This document shows, piece after piece, positions 55,523-62,202 of a DNA stretch of 64,000 nt (its first letter is position 1; each line of letters begins with the position of its first letter). The position numbers were made by a program, and so were the translations under genes. The DNA is from Streptomyces griseoluteus (GTDB lineage Bacteria; Actinomycetota; Actinomycetes; Streptomycetales; Streptomycetaceae), in the NCBI RefSeq assembly GCF_004784465.1, contig NZ_SRRU01000001.1, forward strand, positions 930,001 to 994,000, read 5' to 3'. The notes under the pieces were generated by a model. It saw only the letters and a program-made list of their open reading frames with translations. It ran no database searches and had not been told where the DNA came from.

Positions 55523-56899
55523 ATGAAGGCCGTGCTCCCGACCCGCGCCCGAAGCCTCCCCGCACTCCTCCTCGCGGCGCTGGCGATGGCCCTGGTGCCC
55601 TTGTTCGCGTTCGCCCCCGGTGCCAGTGCCGTCACCAGCACCTCCACCATCGGCCAGGCCCTGCGCGAGAGCCCGGTCTACGTCGACCCGGCCGCCTCCG
55701 GGCAGCTCTCCCGCGCCGACGCCGACGCCCTGGCCAAGAAGATCAAGGACGCCGGCAAGCCGGTGTTCCTGGTGGTCCTCCCCGCCGACTATCCGACCCG
55801 GAGCGTCCTGCGCGACGTCCGGTCGGCCACCGGCATCACCGGTCTGTACGGCATCCGCGTCGGCGACCGCTTCGCCGCGGGCTCCGACCCCTCGGTCATC
55901 TCCGCCACGGCCCGGCAGAACCTCGTCTCCAGCGTGCAGGGCGAGGGCGCCAAGGCCCAGCTCACCGACTTCACCGACCGCGCGCTGGACACCGTACGCG
56001 GCCACGCCCCTTCCAGCTGGGGCTCCTCCGACAACGGCGGCGGGGTCTCCACCACCGCGCTGATCGTCGCCGGGGCGGTCGTGGTGGCGGGCGGCGCCGG
56101 GGTCTACACCCTGAGCCGCCGCAACCGGCGCCGCCGCGAGGCGGAGCAGCAGGCCGCGCTGGAGCGGCTGCGGGTCGTCGTGGACGAGGACATCACCGCC
56201 TTCGGCGAGGAGCTCGACCGCCTCGACTTCCAGCCCGGCGAACCCGGCGCCGACGACGCGATGCGCACCGACTACGAGAACGCGCTCAACGCCTACGACG
56301 ACGCCAAGCGCCGCATGGGCGAGGCACGCAGGCCGGAGGACGTGCGCGGAGTCACCGAGGCACTGGAGGACGGCCGGTACTCCCTCGCCGTGCTCGCCGC
56401 CCGCCGCGAGAGGCGCCCGCTGCCCGACCGGCGTCCGCCCTGCTTCTTCGACCCCCGGCACGGCCCCTCCGTCACCGACGCCGCCTGGACCCCGGCCGGC
56501 GGCAGCACCCGCGAGGTGCCGGTGTGCGCGGCCGACGCGACCCGGCTCGCCGACGGCCGCGAACCGGCCGCGCGCGAGGTGGAGACCGAGTACGGCCGCC
56601 GCCCCTACTGGGACGCGGGGCCCGCCTACGGCCCCTGGGCGGGCGGCTACTTCGGCGGCGGCCTGCTGCCGGGCCTGCTCGCGGGGACCCTGCTCGGCGG
56701 CATGATGGCCACCCCCTCCTACGCGGCCGACTTCGGCGGCGGATACGGCGACTTCGGGGACCAGGGAGGTTTCCAGGGCGGCGACATGTCCGGCACCGAC
56801 TTCGACCCCAGCGGGTTCAGCGACGGCTTCGGCGGCGGGGACTTCGGCGGGGGCGGCGACTTCGGGAGCGGCGGGGACTTCGGCGGCGGAGGCTTCTGA
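55523..56899 (+). CDS. Secreted/membrane TPM-like protein with glycine-rich tail
   Basis: 458-aa protein with signal peptide (residues 1 to about 34), an extracytoplasmic TPM-like domain (about residues 38-155: QALRESPVYVDPAASGQLSRADADALAKKIKDAGKPVFLVVLPAD), a Ser/Gly linker and one membrane span (TTALIVAGAVVVAGGAGVYTLSRRNRRRR). The cytoplasmic part has a charged helical region, a CFFDPRHG ... CAADA segment, and a Gly/Phe/Asp-rich end (GGGDFGGGGDFGSGGDFGGGGF). Function is unknown; the glycine-rich tail may be sticky or disordered. Likely leaderless. A strong terminator follows. Confidence 0.75.
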   Translation: MKAVLPTRARSLPALLLAALAMALVPLFAFAPGASAVTSTSTIGQALRESPVYVDPAASGQLSRADADALAKKIKDAGKPVFLVVLPADYPTRSVLRDVRSATGITGLYGIRVGDRFAAGSDPSVISATARQNLVSSVQGEGAKAQLTDFTDRALDTVRGHAPSSWGSSDNGGGVSTTALIVAGAVVVAGGAGVYTLSRRNRRRREAEQQAALERLRVVVDEDITAFGEELDRLDFQPGEPGADDAMRTDYENALNAYDDAKRRMGEARRPEDVRGVTEALEDGRYSLAVLAARRERRPLPDRRPPCFFDPRHGPSVTDAAWTPAGGSTREVPVCAADATRLADGREPAAREVETEYGRRPYWDAGPAYGPWAGGYFGGGLLPGLLAGTLLGGMMATPSYAADFGGGYGDFGDQGGFQGGDMSGTDFDPSGFSDGFGGGDFGGGGDFGSGGDFGGGGF

Positions 56900-56919
56900 G
56901 TCACCGGACCCGCACGCGT

Positions 56920-56960
56920 GAGCGCCCCGTCCCCTCCGGCAGAGGGGGAGCGGGGCGCTC
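56920..56960. terminator. Bidirectional terminator between the TPM-like and YceI genes
   Basis: GAGCGCCCCG (56920-56929) with CGGGGCGCTC (56951-56960), plus inner CCCCTC (56931-56936) with GAGGGG (56942-56947). Confidence 0.85.
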
Positions 56961-56989
56961 GCGTGTGGTGCGGCCGGACCGCCGTCGGC

Positions 56990-57601
56990 TCACGCGTTCT
57001 TGATGGCCGACACGTCGAAGTTGAGCTTGATCTTGTCGGAGATCAGCACGCCGCCCGTCTCCAGGGCCGCGTTCCAGGTCAGGCCCCACTCCGAGCGCAG
57101 CAGCTCGGCCTTGCCCTCGAAGCCGACGCGCTGGTTGCCGAACGGGTCGGTCGCGGCGCCGTTGAACTCCAGGTCGATGGTGATCGGACGGGTGACACCG
57201 AGGATGGAGAGGTCACCGGTGATGCGGTAGTCGTCGCCGCCGAGGAACTCCGCGCCCGTGGAGCGGAAGGTCATCGTCGGGAACTCGTCCGTCTTGAAGA
57301 AGTCGGCGGACTTCAGGTGGGTGTCGCGGTCGGCGTTGCCGGTGTCGATGCTGTCCATCACCACGTCCAGCGTGGCGGTGGACTTGGCCGGGTTCTCGCC
57401 GTCCAGGTGCAGCGAGCCGGTGAACTCCGTGAAGCTGCCCTTGACGTTGGTGACCATGGCGTGCCGCGCGGTGAATCCGATCGAGGTGTGCGCGGGGTCG
57501 ATGGTGTATTCGCCGGTCAGCGCCGCGAGACCGGTGCCCGCGGGGGCGGCGGGGGCGGCGGTGGCCTGGGGGGTGCTGTCCTTGCGGCTGAAGATACCCA
57601 T
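56990..57601 (-). CDS. YceI-family protein
   Basis: 203-aa lipocalin-like YceI protein. Core signatures are GEYTIDPAHTSIGFTARHAMVTNVKGSFTEFTG, SATLDVVMDSIDTGNADRDTHLKSADFFKTDEFPTMTFRSTG, and the C-terminal GTEAEL-like region AELLRSEWGLTWNAALETGGVLISDKIKLNFDVSA. Family members bind isoprenoid-like lipids in a beta-barrel; here there is no export signal (MGIFSRKD start), so it is probably cytoplasmic. ATG has AAGGAG nearby. A near-perfect palindrome upstream suggests a dedicated repressor. Confidence 0.92.
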   Translation of the reverse strand: MGIFSRKDSTPQATAAPAAPAGTGLAALTGEYTIDPAHTSIGFTARHAMVTNVKGSFTEFTGSLHLDGENPAKSTATLDVVMDSIDTGNADRDTHLKSADFFKTDEFPTMTFRSTGAEFLGGDDYRITGDLSILGVTRPITIDLEFNGAATDPFGNQRVGFEGKAELLRSEWGLTWNAALETGGVLISDKIKLNFDVSAIKNA

Positions 57602-57634
57602 GGTGTGCTCCTTGAGAGAGTTCCGGAAGAGTCT

Positions 57635-57648
57635 GTTTAACGTTCAAC
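57635..57648. promoter_or_regulatory. Palindromic operator-like site upstream of the YceI gene
   Basis: GTTTAACGTTCAAC is a 14-bp palindrome with a single mismatched pair, 34 bp upstream of the YceI start. The TTnAACGTTnAA form resembles MarR-family operators. Confidence 0.55.
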
Positions 57649-57838
57649 GAACCAGACGTCTGCCACCGTAGACCTATTCAGTTCGGTTTTCAACATCATT
57701 CGGTACGTGTTTTCGCTCTCACGCAGAGTTACCGCTGACGCCCTCTGGCGGACGCGCGTAGAACTCGGGCACCATCTGTCTGCACCACCTGCACTGCCGC
57801 CCCACAGTAAGCACGGCCAACCGCAGGAAGGGTCATTC

Positions 57839-58336
57839 ATGAAGGTCCGCTCAGTCCTCACCGCGCTCGCCCTCGTCGTCGCCCCGGGCGTCGCCGTGGT
57901 CGGCACCGCGTCCGACGCCTTCGCCGTCACCAAGATCAGCCACGCCACCGCCACCCAGATGTTCCGCGACGTCGGCATCACCTGGTCGTCCTCCGGCGGG
58001 TGCTCCGACCGCAACAACTCCACCTGTACGTCGTTCGAACAGCTCAACCTGGCCACCGCCCAGGGTGCGCAGACCCTCAAGCGCGCCACCGGGTGTGCCC
58101 TGAACATCACCGGCGGCACCGAGACCGGCCACGCCTCGGGCACGTACTCGCACTGGAACGGCTACAAGCTCGACTACGGCAAGAACACCTGCGTGACCTC
58201 GTACATCAAGAACACCTTCAGCTACATCGGGCTGCGCGGGGACGGCGCGCCGCAGTACAAGTCCGGGTCGGGCAACATCTACGCCGACGAGGGCAACCAC
58301 TGGGACGTCCTGTACTACAACTGCGGCGGCTGCTGA
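57839..58336 (+). CDS. Secreted small protein with M15-like zinc motif
   Basis: 165 aa with a clear signal peptide (MKVRSVLTALALVVAPGVAVVGTASDAFA). The mature part has paired cysteines (GCSDRNNSTC) and, near the C-terminus, GHASGTYSHWNGYKLDY followed by NHWDVLYY. The HxxGxxxD spacing with a later NHW resembles the zinc ligands of M15 (VanY/DacA-like) peptidases, so a peptidoglycan or protein hydrolase is possible. Family assignment is tentative. The ATG at 57839 has GGAAGGG upstream. The intergenic DNA before it is unusually AT-rich (57640-57740). Confidence 0.75.
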   Translation: MKVRSVLTALALVVAPGVAVVGTASDAFAVTKISHATATQMFRDVGITWSSSGGCSDRNNSTCTSFEQLNLATAQGAQTLKRATGCALNITGGTETGHASGTYSHWNGYKLDYGKNTCVTSYIKNTFSYIGLRGDGAPQYKSGSGNIYADEGNHWDVLYYNCGGC

Positions 58337-58347
58337 GCCGAAGCGCG

Positions 58348-58395
58348 CCGGACGGCGGAGGGTAGGGTTGCGAGGCGCCCCGTTCCGCCGTCCGG
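58348..58395 (+). terminator. Terminator after the M15-like gene
   Basis: CCGGACGGCGGA (58348-58359) pairs perfectly with TCCGCCGTCCGG (58384-58395). Confidence 0.72.
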
Positions 58396-58461
58396 GTGGC
58401 CGCGTGTCACTCCGGCGATGGCATGTACCACCCCGGCTCCAGGGGTCTGTGACACCCCCCA

Positions 58462-58482
58462 CTTTGTGGCAGCCCTACAAAG
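58462..58482. promoter_or_regulatory. CTTTGT-N9-ACAAAG palindrome upstream of accB
   Basis: CTTTGT (58462-58467) and ACAAAG (58477-58482) are perfect arms in AT-richer DNA, about 130 bp before accB. Possible binding site of a lipid-responsive regulator; no regulator gene is adjacent. Confidence 0.45.
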
Positions 58483-58600
58483 GCAGCGCCCTCTGAGCAG
58501 TCGGAACGCCTGCATCACGGCCCGGTTCTGTTCGGTCGTACCAGGAAAACGCTCCGGAGACTGTACGGAGTCGACGGCCCGGTTTCCGTGAGGTCCTTCG

Positions 58601-58606
58601 TATGGT
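58601..58606 (+). promoter_or_regulatory. -10-like hexamer TATGGT of accB, leaderless-type
   Basis: TATGGT ends 6 nt before the accB ATG at 58613, with no ribosome binding site. Confidence 0.5.
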
Positions 58607-58612
58607 CACTAC

Positions 58613-60196
58613 ATGACCGTTTTGGAAGAGACGACGGGTGAGCCGGCGGACGCGCGCGGGCGGGTCGCCGAGCTGCACGTGATCCGGGCGCAGGCCCTGG
58701 CGGGCCCCAGCGAGAAGGCGACCGAGGCGCAGCACGCCAAGGGCAAGCTGACCGCCCGCGAGCGCATCGAGCTGCTCCTCGACCCGGACTCCTTCCAGGA
58801 GGTCGAGCAGCTCCGCCGGCACCGCGCCACCGGCTTCGGCCTGGAGGCCAAGAAGCCGTACACCGACGGTGTCATCACCGGCTGGGGCACGGTGGAGGGC
58901 CGTACTGTCTTCGTGTACGCCCATGACTTCCGCATCTTCGGCGGCGCACTGGGCGAGGCCCACGCCACCAAGATCCACAAGATCATGGACATGGCCATCG
59001 CGGCCGGTGCCCCGCTGGTCTCGCTCAACGACGGTGCCGGCGCCCGTATCCAGGAGGGCGTCTCCGCGCTCGCCGGCTACGGCGGCATCTTCCAGCGCAA
59101 CACCAAGGCATCCGGGGTCATCCCGCAGATCTCGGTGATGCTCGGCCCGTGCGCGGGCGGCGCGGCCTACAGCCCCGCCCTCACCGACTTCGTCTTCATG
59201 GTCCGCGAGACCTCGCAGATGTTCATCACCGGCCCGGACGTCGTCAAGGCGGTCACCGGCGAGGAGATCACCCAGAACGGCCTCGGCGGCGCCGACGTGC
59301 ACGCCGAGACCTCCGGCGTCTGCCACTTCGCGTACGACGACGAGGAGACCTGCATCGCGGAGGTGCGCTACCTCCTCTCGCTGCTCCCGCAGAACAACCG
59401 CGAGAACCCGCCGCGCGTGGAGTCCTCCGACCCCGCCGACCGGCGCGGCGACGTCCTGCTCGACCTGGTCCCGGCCGACGGCAACCGGCCCTACGACATG
59501 ACCAAGGTCATCGAGGAGCTCGTCGACGACGGCGACTACCTGGAGGTCCACGAGCGCTGGGCCCGCAACATCATCTGCGCGCTGGGCCGCCTCGACGGCC
59601 AGGTGGTCGGCATCATCGCCAACCAGCCGCAGGTGCTGGCCGGTGTGCTCGACATCGAGGCGAGCGAAAAAGCTGCGCGTTTCGTGCAGATGTGTGACGC
59701 TTTCAATATCCCGATCATCACGCTGCTGGACGTGCCGGGCTTCCTGCCCGGCGTCGACCAGGAGCACGGCGGAATCATCCGCCACGGCGCGAAGCTGCTG
59801 TACGCCTACTGCAACGCGACCGTGCCGAGGATCTCTCTCATCCTGCGCAAGGCCTACGGCGGCGCGTACATCGTGATGGACAGCCAGTCCATCGGCGCCG
59901 ACCTCACCTTCGCCTGGCCCACCAACGAGATCGCCGTGATGGGTGCCGAGGGCGCGGCCAACGTCATCTTCCGCCGCCAGATCGCCGACGCCGAGGACCC
60001 CGAGGCGATGCGGCAGAAGATGGTCAAGGAGTACAAGGCCGAGCTGATGCACCCGTACTACGCGGCGGAGCGCGGCCTGGTCGACGACGTGATCGACCCC
60101 GCCGAGACCCGCGAGGTCCTGATCAGGTCGCTGTCGATGCTCCAGACCAAGCACGCCGACCTCCCCTCCCGCAAGCACGGCAACCCCCCGCAGTGA
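58613..60196 (+). CDS. accB: Acyl-CoA carboxylase beta subunit (carboxyltransferase)
   Basis: 527-aa carboxyltransferase making malonyl-CoA, and probably methylmalonyl-CoA, with a biotinylated alpha subunit encoded elsewhere. Visible are KGKLTARERIELLLDPDSFQEV, the oxyanion glycines in GAGARIQEGVSALAGYGGIF and GPCAGGAAYSPALTDF, and the second crotonase half (VPGFLPGVDQEHGGIIRHGAKLLYAY). At the substrate-specificity position the sequence is GGAYIVMDS with Ile420, the residue and number known for AccB, where PccB has Asp422; acetyl-, propionyl- and butyryl-CoA are therefore expected substrates. It is probably leaderless and is followed by accE. Confidence 0.95.
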   Translation: MTVLEETTGEPADARGRVAELHVIRAQALAGPSEKATEAQHAKGKLTARERIELLLDPDSFQEVEQLRRHRATGFGLEAKKPYTDGVITGWGTVEGRTVFVYAHDFRIFGGALGEAHATKIHKIMDMAIAAGAPLVSLNDGAGARIQEGVSALAGYGGIFQRNTKASGVIPQISVMLGPCAGGAAYSPALTDFVFMVRETSQMFITGPDVVKAVTGEEITQNGLGGADVHAETSGVCHFAYDDEETCIAEVRYLLSLLPQNNRENPPRVESSDPADRRGDVLLDLVPADGNRPYDMTKVIEELVDDGDYLEVHERWARNIICALGRLDGQVVGIIANQPQVLAGVLDIEASEKAARFVQMCDAFNIPIITLLDVPGFLPGVDQEHGGIIRHGAKLLYAYCNATVPRISLILRKAYGGAYIVMDSQSIGADLTFAWPTNEIAVMGAEGAANVIFRRQIADAEDPEAMRQKMVKEYKAELMHPYYAAERGLVDDVIDPAETREVLIRSLSMLQTKHADLPSRKHGNPPQ

Positions 60197-60219
60197 CCGA
60201 GACCCCGGAGGCCAACGCC

Positions 60220-60411
60220 ATGACCAGCGCCGACATCCGCGTCGAAAAGGGCCTCGCCGAGCCCGAGGAAGTAGCCGCCATAACGGCAGTTCTCCTCGCC
60301 CGGGCCGCCGCCCGCCCCGCCGCGACCCCGACCCACCGCCCCCGCCCGCGAGCGGGCTGGCGCCGCCTGGAGCGCGAGGGCGGCTTCCGTGCCCCGCACA
60401 GCTGGCACTGA
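60220..60411 (+). CDS. accE: Acyl-CoA carboxylase epsilon subunit
   Basis: 63-aa accessory subunit that increases activity of the AccA-AccB complex. The sequence has the family core SADIRVEKGLAEPEEVAAITAVLLARAA, a Pro/Arg-rich middle, and the C-terminal WRRLEREGGFRAPHSW. The ATG at 60220 with GGAGG at 60207-60211 is preferred; a GTG at 60193 overlapping the accB stop would add nine residues. It directly follows accB, as expected for subunits of one complex. Confidence 0.93.
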   Translation: MTSADIRVEKGLAEPEEVAAITAVLLARAAARPAATPTHRPRPRAGWRRLEREGGFRAPHSWH

Positions 60412-60425
60412 GCCCGAACAGCCCC

Positions 60426-60463
60426 CAGGGCCCCGTCTCTCCCCTCGGAGAGGCGGGGCCCTG
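60426..60463 (+). terminator. Terminator of accBE
   Basis: 16-bp stem CAGGGCCCCGTCTCTC (60426-60441) with 60448-60463, one T-G wobble, 6-nt loop. Confidence 0.85.
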
Positions 60464-60506
60464 TCGTTGTCCGGAAGACCCCGGCACGCGGAAGCGGTAC
60501 GGCAAA

Positions 60507-60535
60507 GGGGCCCCTTCCGGTGTGGAAAGGGCCCC
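60507..60535 (-). terminator. Terminator of the conservon operon
   Basis: GGGGCCCCTTCC (60507-60518) pairs with GGAAAGGGCCCC (60524-60535) with one mismatch, 15 bp beyond the cvnD stop on the minus strand. Confidence 0.72.
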
Positions 60536-60550
60536 CTCGACGTGGACCAG

Positions 60551-61132
60551 TTACCGCAGGCGGGCCATCAGCGCGTGCTCGACCAGGGTGATCAGGGCGC
60601 TCTTGGCGTCCGCGCGGTGGCGGGCGTCCGTGGTGATGATGGGGGCGTCCGGGCCGATCTGGAGAGCCTCGCGGACCTCGTCGGGGTTGTAGGGCTGGTT
60701 GCCGTCGAAGCCGTTGAGGGCGATGACGAACGGCAGGCCCGAGTTCTCGAAGTAGTCGACCGCGGGGAAGCAGTCGGCCAGGCGCCGGGTGTCGACCAGC
60801 ACGATGGCGCCGATGGCGCCGCGCACCAGGTCGTCCCACATGAACCAGAAGCGGTCCTGACCGGGCGTACCGAAGAGGTACAGGATCAGGTCCTGGTCCA
60901 GGGTGATACGGCCGAAGTCCATGGCCACCGTGGTGGTGGTCTTGTCCCCGGTGTGAGTGAGGTCGTCGATGCCCGCCGACGCGGACGTCATGACGGCCTC
61001 GGTACGCAGCGGGTTGATCTCCGAGACGGCCCCCACGAACGTGGTCTTGCCCACGCCGAAGCCGCCCGCCACCACGATCTTCGCGGAGGTGGTGGAGCGG
61101 GAAGGACCGCCGCTAGAGCTTGCGAAGTCCAC
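60551..61132 (-). CDS. cvnD: Conservon GTPase (CvnD)
   Basis: 193-aa small Ras-like/MglA-type GTPase. The P-loop is GGFGVGKTTFVGAVSEI, switch regions follow (TTTTVAMDFGRITLDQDLILYLFGTPGQDRFWFMWDDLVRGAIGAIVLVDTRRL with the DxxG-like GTPGQ), and the base-specificity motif is in VIALNGFDG (NGFD in place of NKxD). The N-terminal 16 residues are Ser-rich. It is the last gene of the conservon; its start overlaps the end of cvnC by 20 bp. CvnA-D systems are proposed to act as membrane-associated heteromeric complexes resembling eukaryotic G-protein signalling. Confidence 0.93.
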   Translation of the reverse strand: MDFASSSGGPSRSTTSAKIVVAGGFGVGKTTFVGAVSEINPLRTEAVMTSASAGIDDLTHTGDKTTTTVAMDFGRITLDQDLILYLFGTPGQDRFWFMWDDLVRGAIGAIVLVDTRRLADCFPAVDYFENSGLPFVIALNGFDGNQPYNPDEVREALQIGPDAPIITTDARHRADAKSALITLVEHALMARLR

Positions 61133-61685
61133 TGAGCACCCTTTCGAGCAGTGTCACGTCTGGCTGGCCGCCGGCGTTCTCGTCGCCGCCGGGCTGATGG
61201 ATGGCGACCAGGCCCGCCTCCGCCAAGTCGGCGACGAGAATCCTGGCCACGCCGAGGGGGATCGTGAGCAGGGCCGAGATCTCGGCCACCGACTTGATCT
61301 CCCGGCACAGGTTGCAGATCCGCTGATGCTCGGGCAACTGGCCCTGCATCTGATGCGGCGCCGCGGTGGTGTGCACCAGCGCCTCGATGGCGAGCTGGTA
61401 GCGCGGGCGGGTCCGGCCGCCGGTCATGGCGTACGGACGCACCAGGGGATTGCTGGCGCCGGACGGGGCCGCCGCGGGCTCCTGGCGACGCGGCGGCTGT
61501 ACCGGCTGGATGCGCGGGGCCGACGGCTGGCCGTACGGCGAAGGGCCGGGGCCCTGCGGCGCGTACGGCTGCCGGTGGTCGGGGACGGAGGGGTAGTCGT
61601 ACCCGTTCGCCGAGCCGCCGTCCTGTCCCTGCGCGGGACCGTACGACCAGTTGCCCGAAGACGGACCGCCTGGGGGTGTTGCCAC
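61113..61685 (-). CDS. cvnC: Conservon DUF742 protein (CvnC)
   Basis: 190-aa protein with a Pro/Gly/Gln-rich disordered first half (residues 1-80) and a C-terminal DUF742 domain: NPLVRPYAMTGGRTRPRYQLAIEALVHTTAAPHQMQGQLPEHQRICNLCREIKSVAEISALLTIPLGVARILVADLAEAGLV, which resembles a winged helix. CvnC proteins associate with CvnB and CvnD. Its 3' end overlaps cvnD, and cvnB lies 93 bp upstream. Confidence 0.92.
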   Translation of the reverse strand: MATPPGGPSSGNWSYGPAQGQDGGSANGYDYPSVPDHRQPYAPQGPGPSPYGQPSAPRIQPVQPPRRQEPAAAPSGASNPLVRPYAMTGGRTRPRYQLAIEALVHTTAAPHQMQGQLPEHQRICNLCREIKSVAEISALLTIPLGVARILVADLAEAGLVAIHQPGGDENAGGQPDVTLLERVLSGLRKL

Positions 61686-61778
61686 TTTCTCCTCCTCCGA
61701 CTGTGCCGGGCACCATCGCTGTGGAGCCGCGTCCCAAGACCTTACGGCCCCGGGACGCGAACGCGCACCGTCCGCTTG

Positions 61779-62192
61779 TTAGTTGAGAAGGCTGCCCTGG
61801 AGTTCCGCCCGGAGATCCGGGGTCAGGACCGTGCCCGCCCGGTCCACCAGAAGGGCCATCTCGTACCCGATGAGGCCGATGTCCGCCTCCGGGTGGGCCA
61901 GGACCGCCAGCGACGAACCGTCGGATACGGACATGATGAAGAGGAATCCCCGCTCCATCTCCACAACCGTCTGGTTCACGCTGCCCCCCTCGAAGATGCG
62001 GGAGGCGCCTGCCGTCAGGGACGTCAGACCGGATGCGACGGCCGCGAGCTGGTCGGCGCGGTCGCGGGGGAAGCCTTCGGACATCGCCAGAAGGAGTCCG
62101 TCGGCGGAGACCACCACGGTGTGGGACACACCCGGAGTGTTGTCCACGAAGTTGGTGATCAACCAGTTAAGGTTCTGTGCCGCCTGGCTCAT
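61779..62192 (-). CDS. cvnB: Conservon roadblock/LC7 protein (CvnB)
   Basis: 137-aa roadblock/LC7-fold protein (NLNWLITNFVDNTPGVSHTVVVSADGLLLAMSEGFPRDRADQLAAVASGLTSLTAGASRIFEGG), like MglB the likely partner or GAP-like regulator of the CvnD GTPase. The ATG at 62192 (MSQAAQNLNWL) is the family start; the open frame continues 81 bp upstream into non-conserved sequence. It starts 10 bp after the cvnA stop, indicating translational proximity. Confidence 0.93.
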   Translation of the reverse strand: MSQAAQNLNWLITNFVDNTPGVSHTVVVSADGLLLAMSEGFPRDRADQLAAVASGLTSLTAGASRIFEGGSVNQTVVEMERGFLFIMSVSDGSSLAVLAHPEADIGLIGYEMALLVDRAGTVLTPDLRAELQGSLLN

Positions 62193-62202
62193 CGGGCTCA
62201 CA

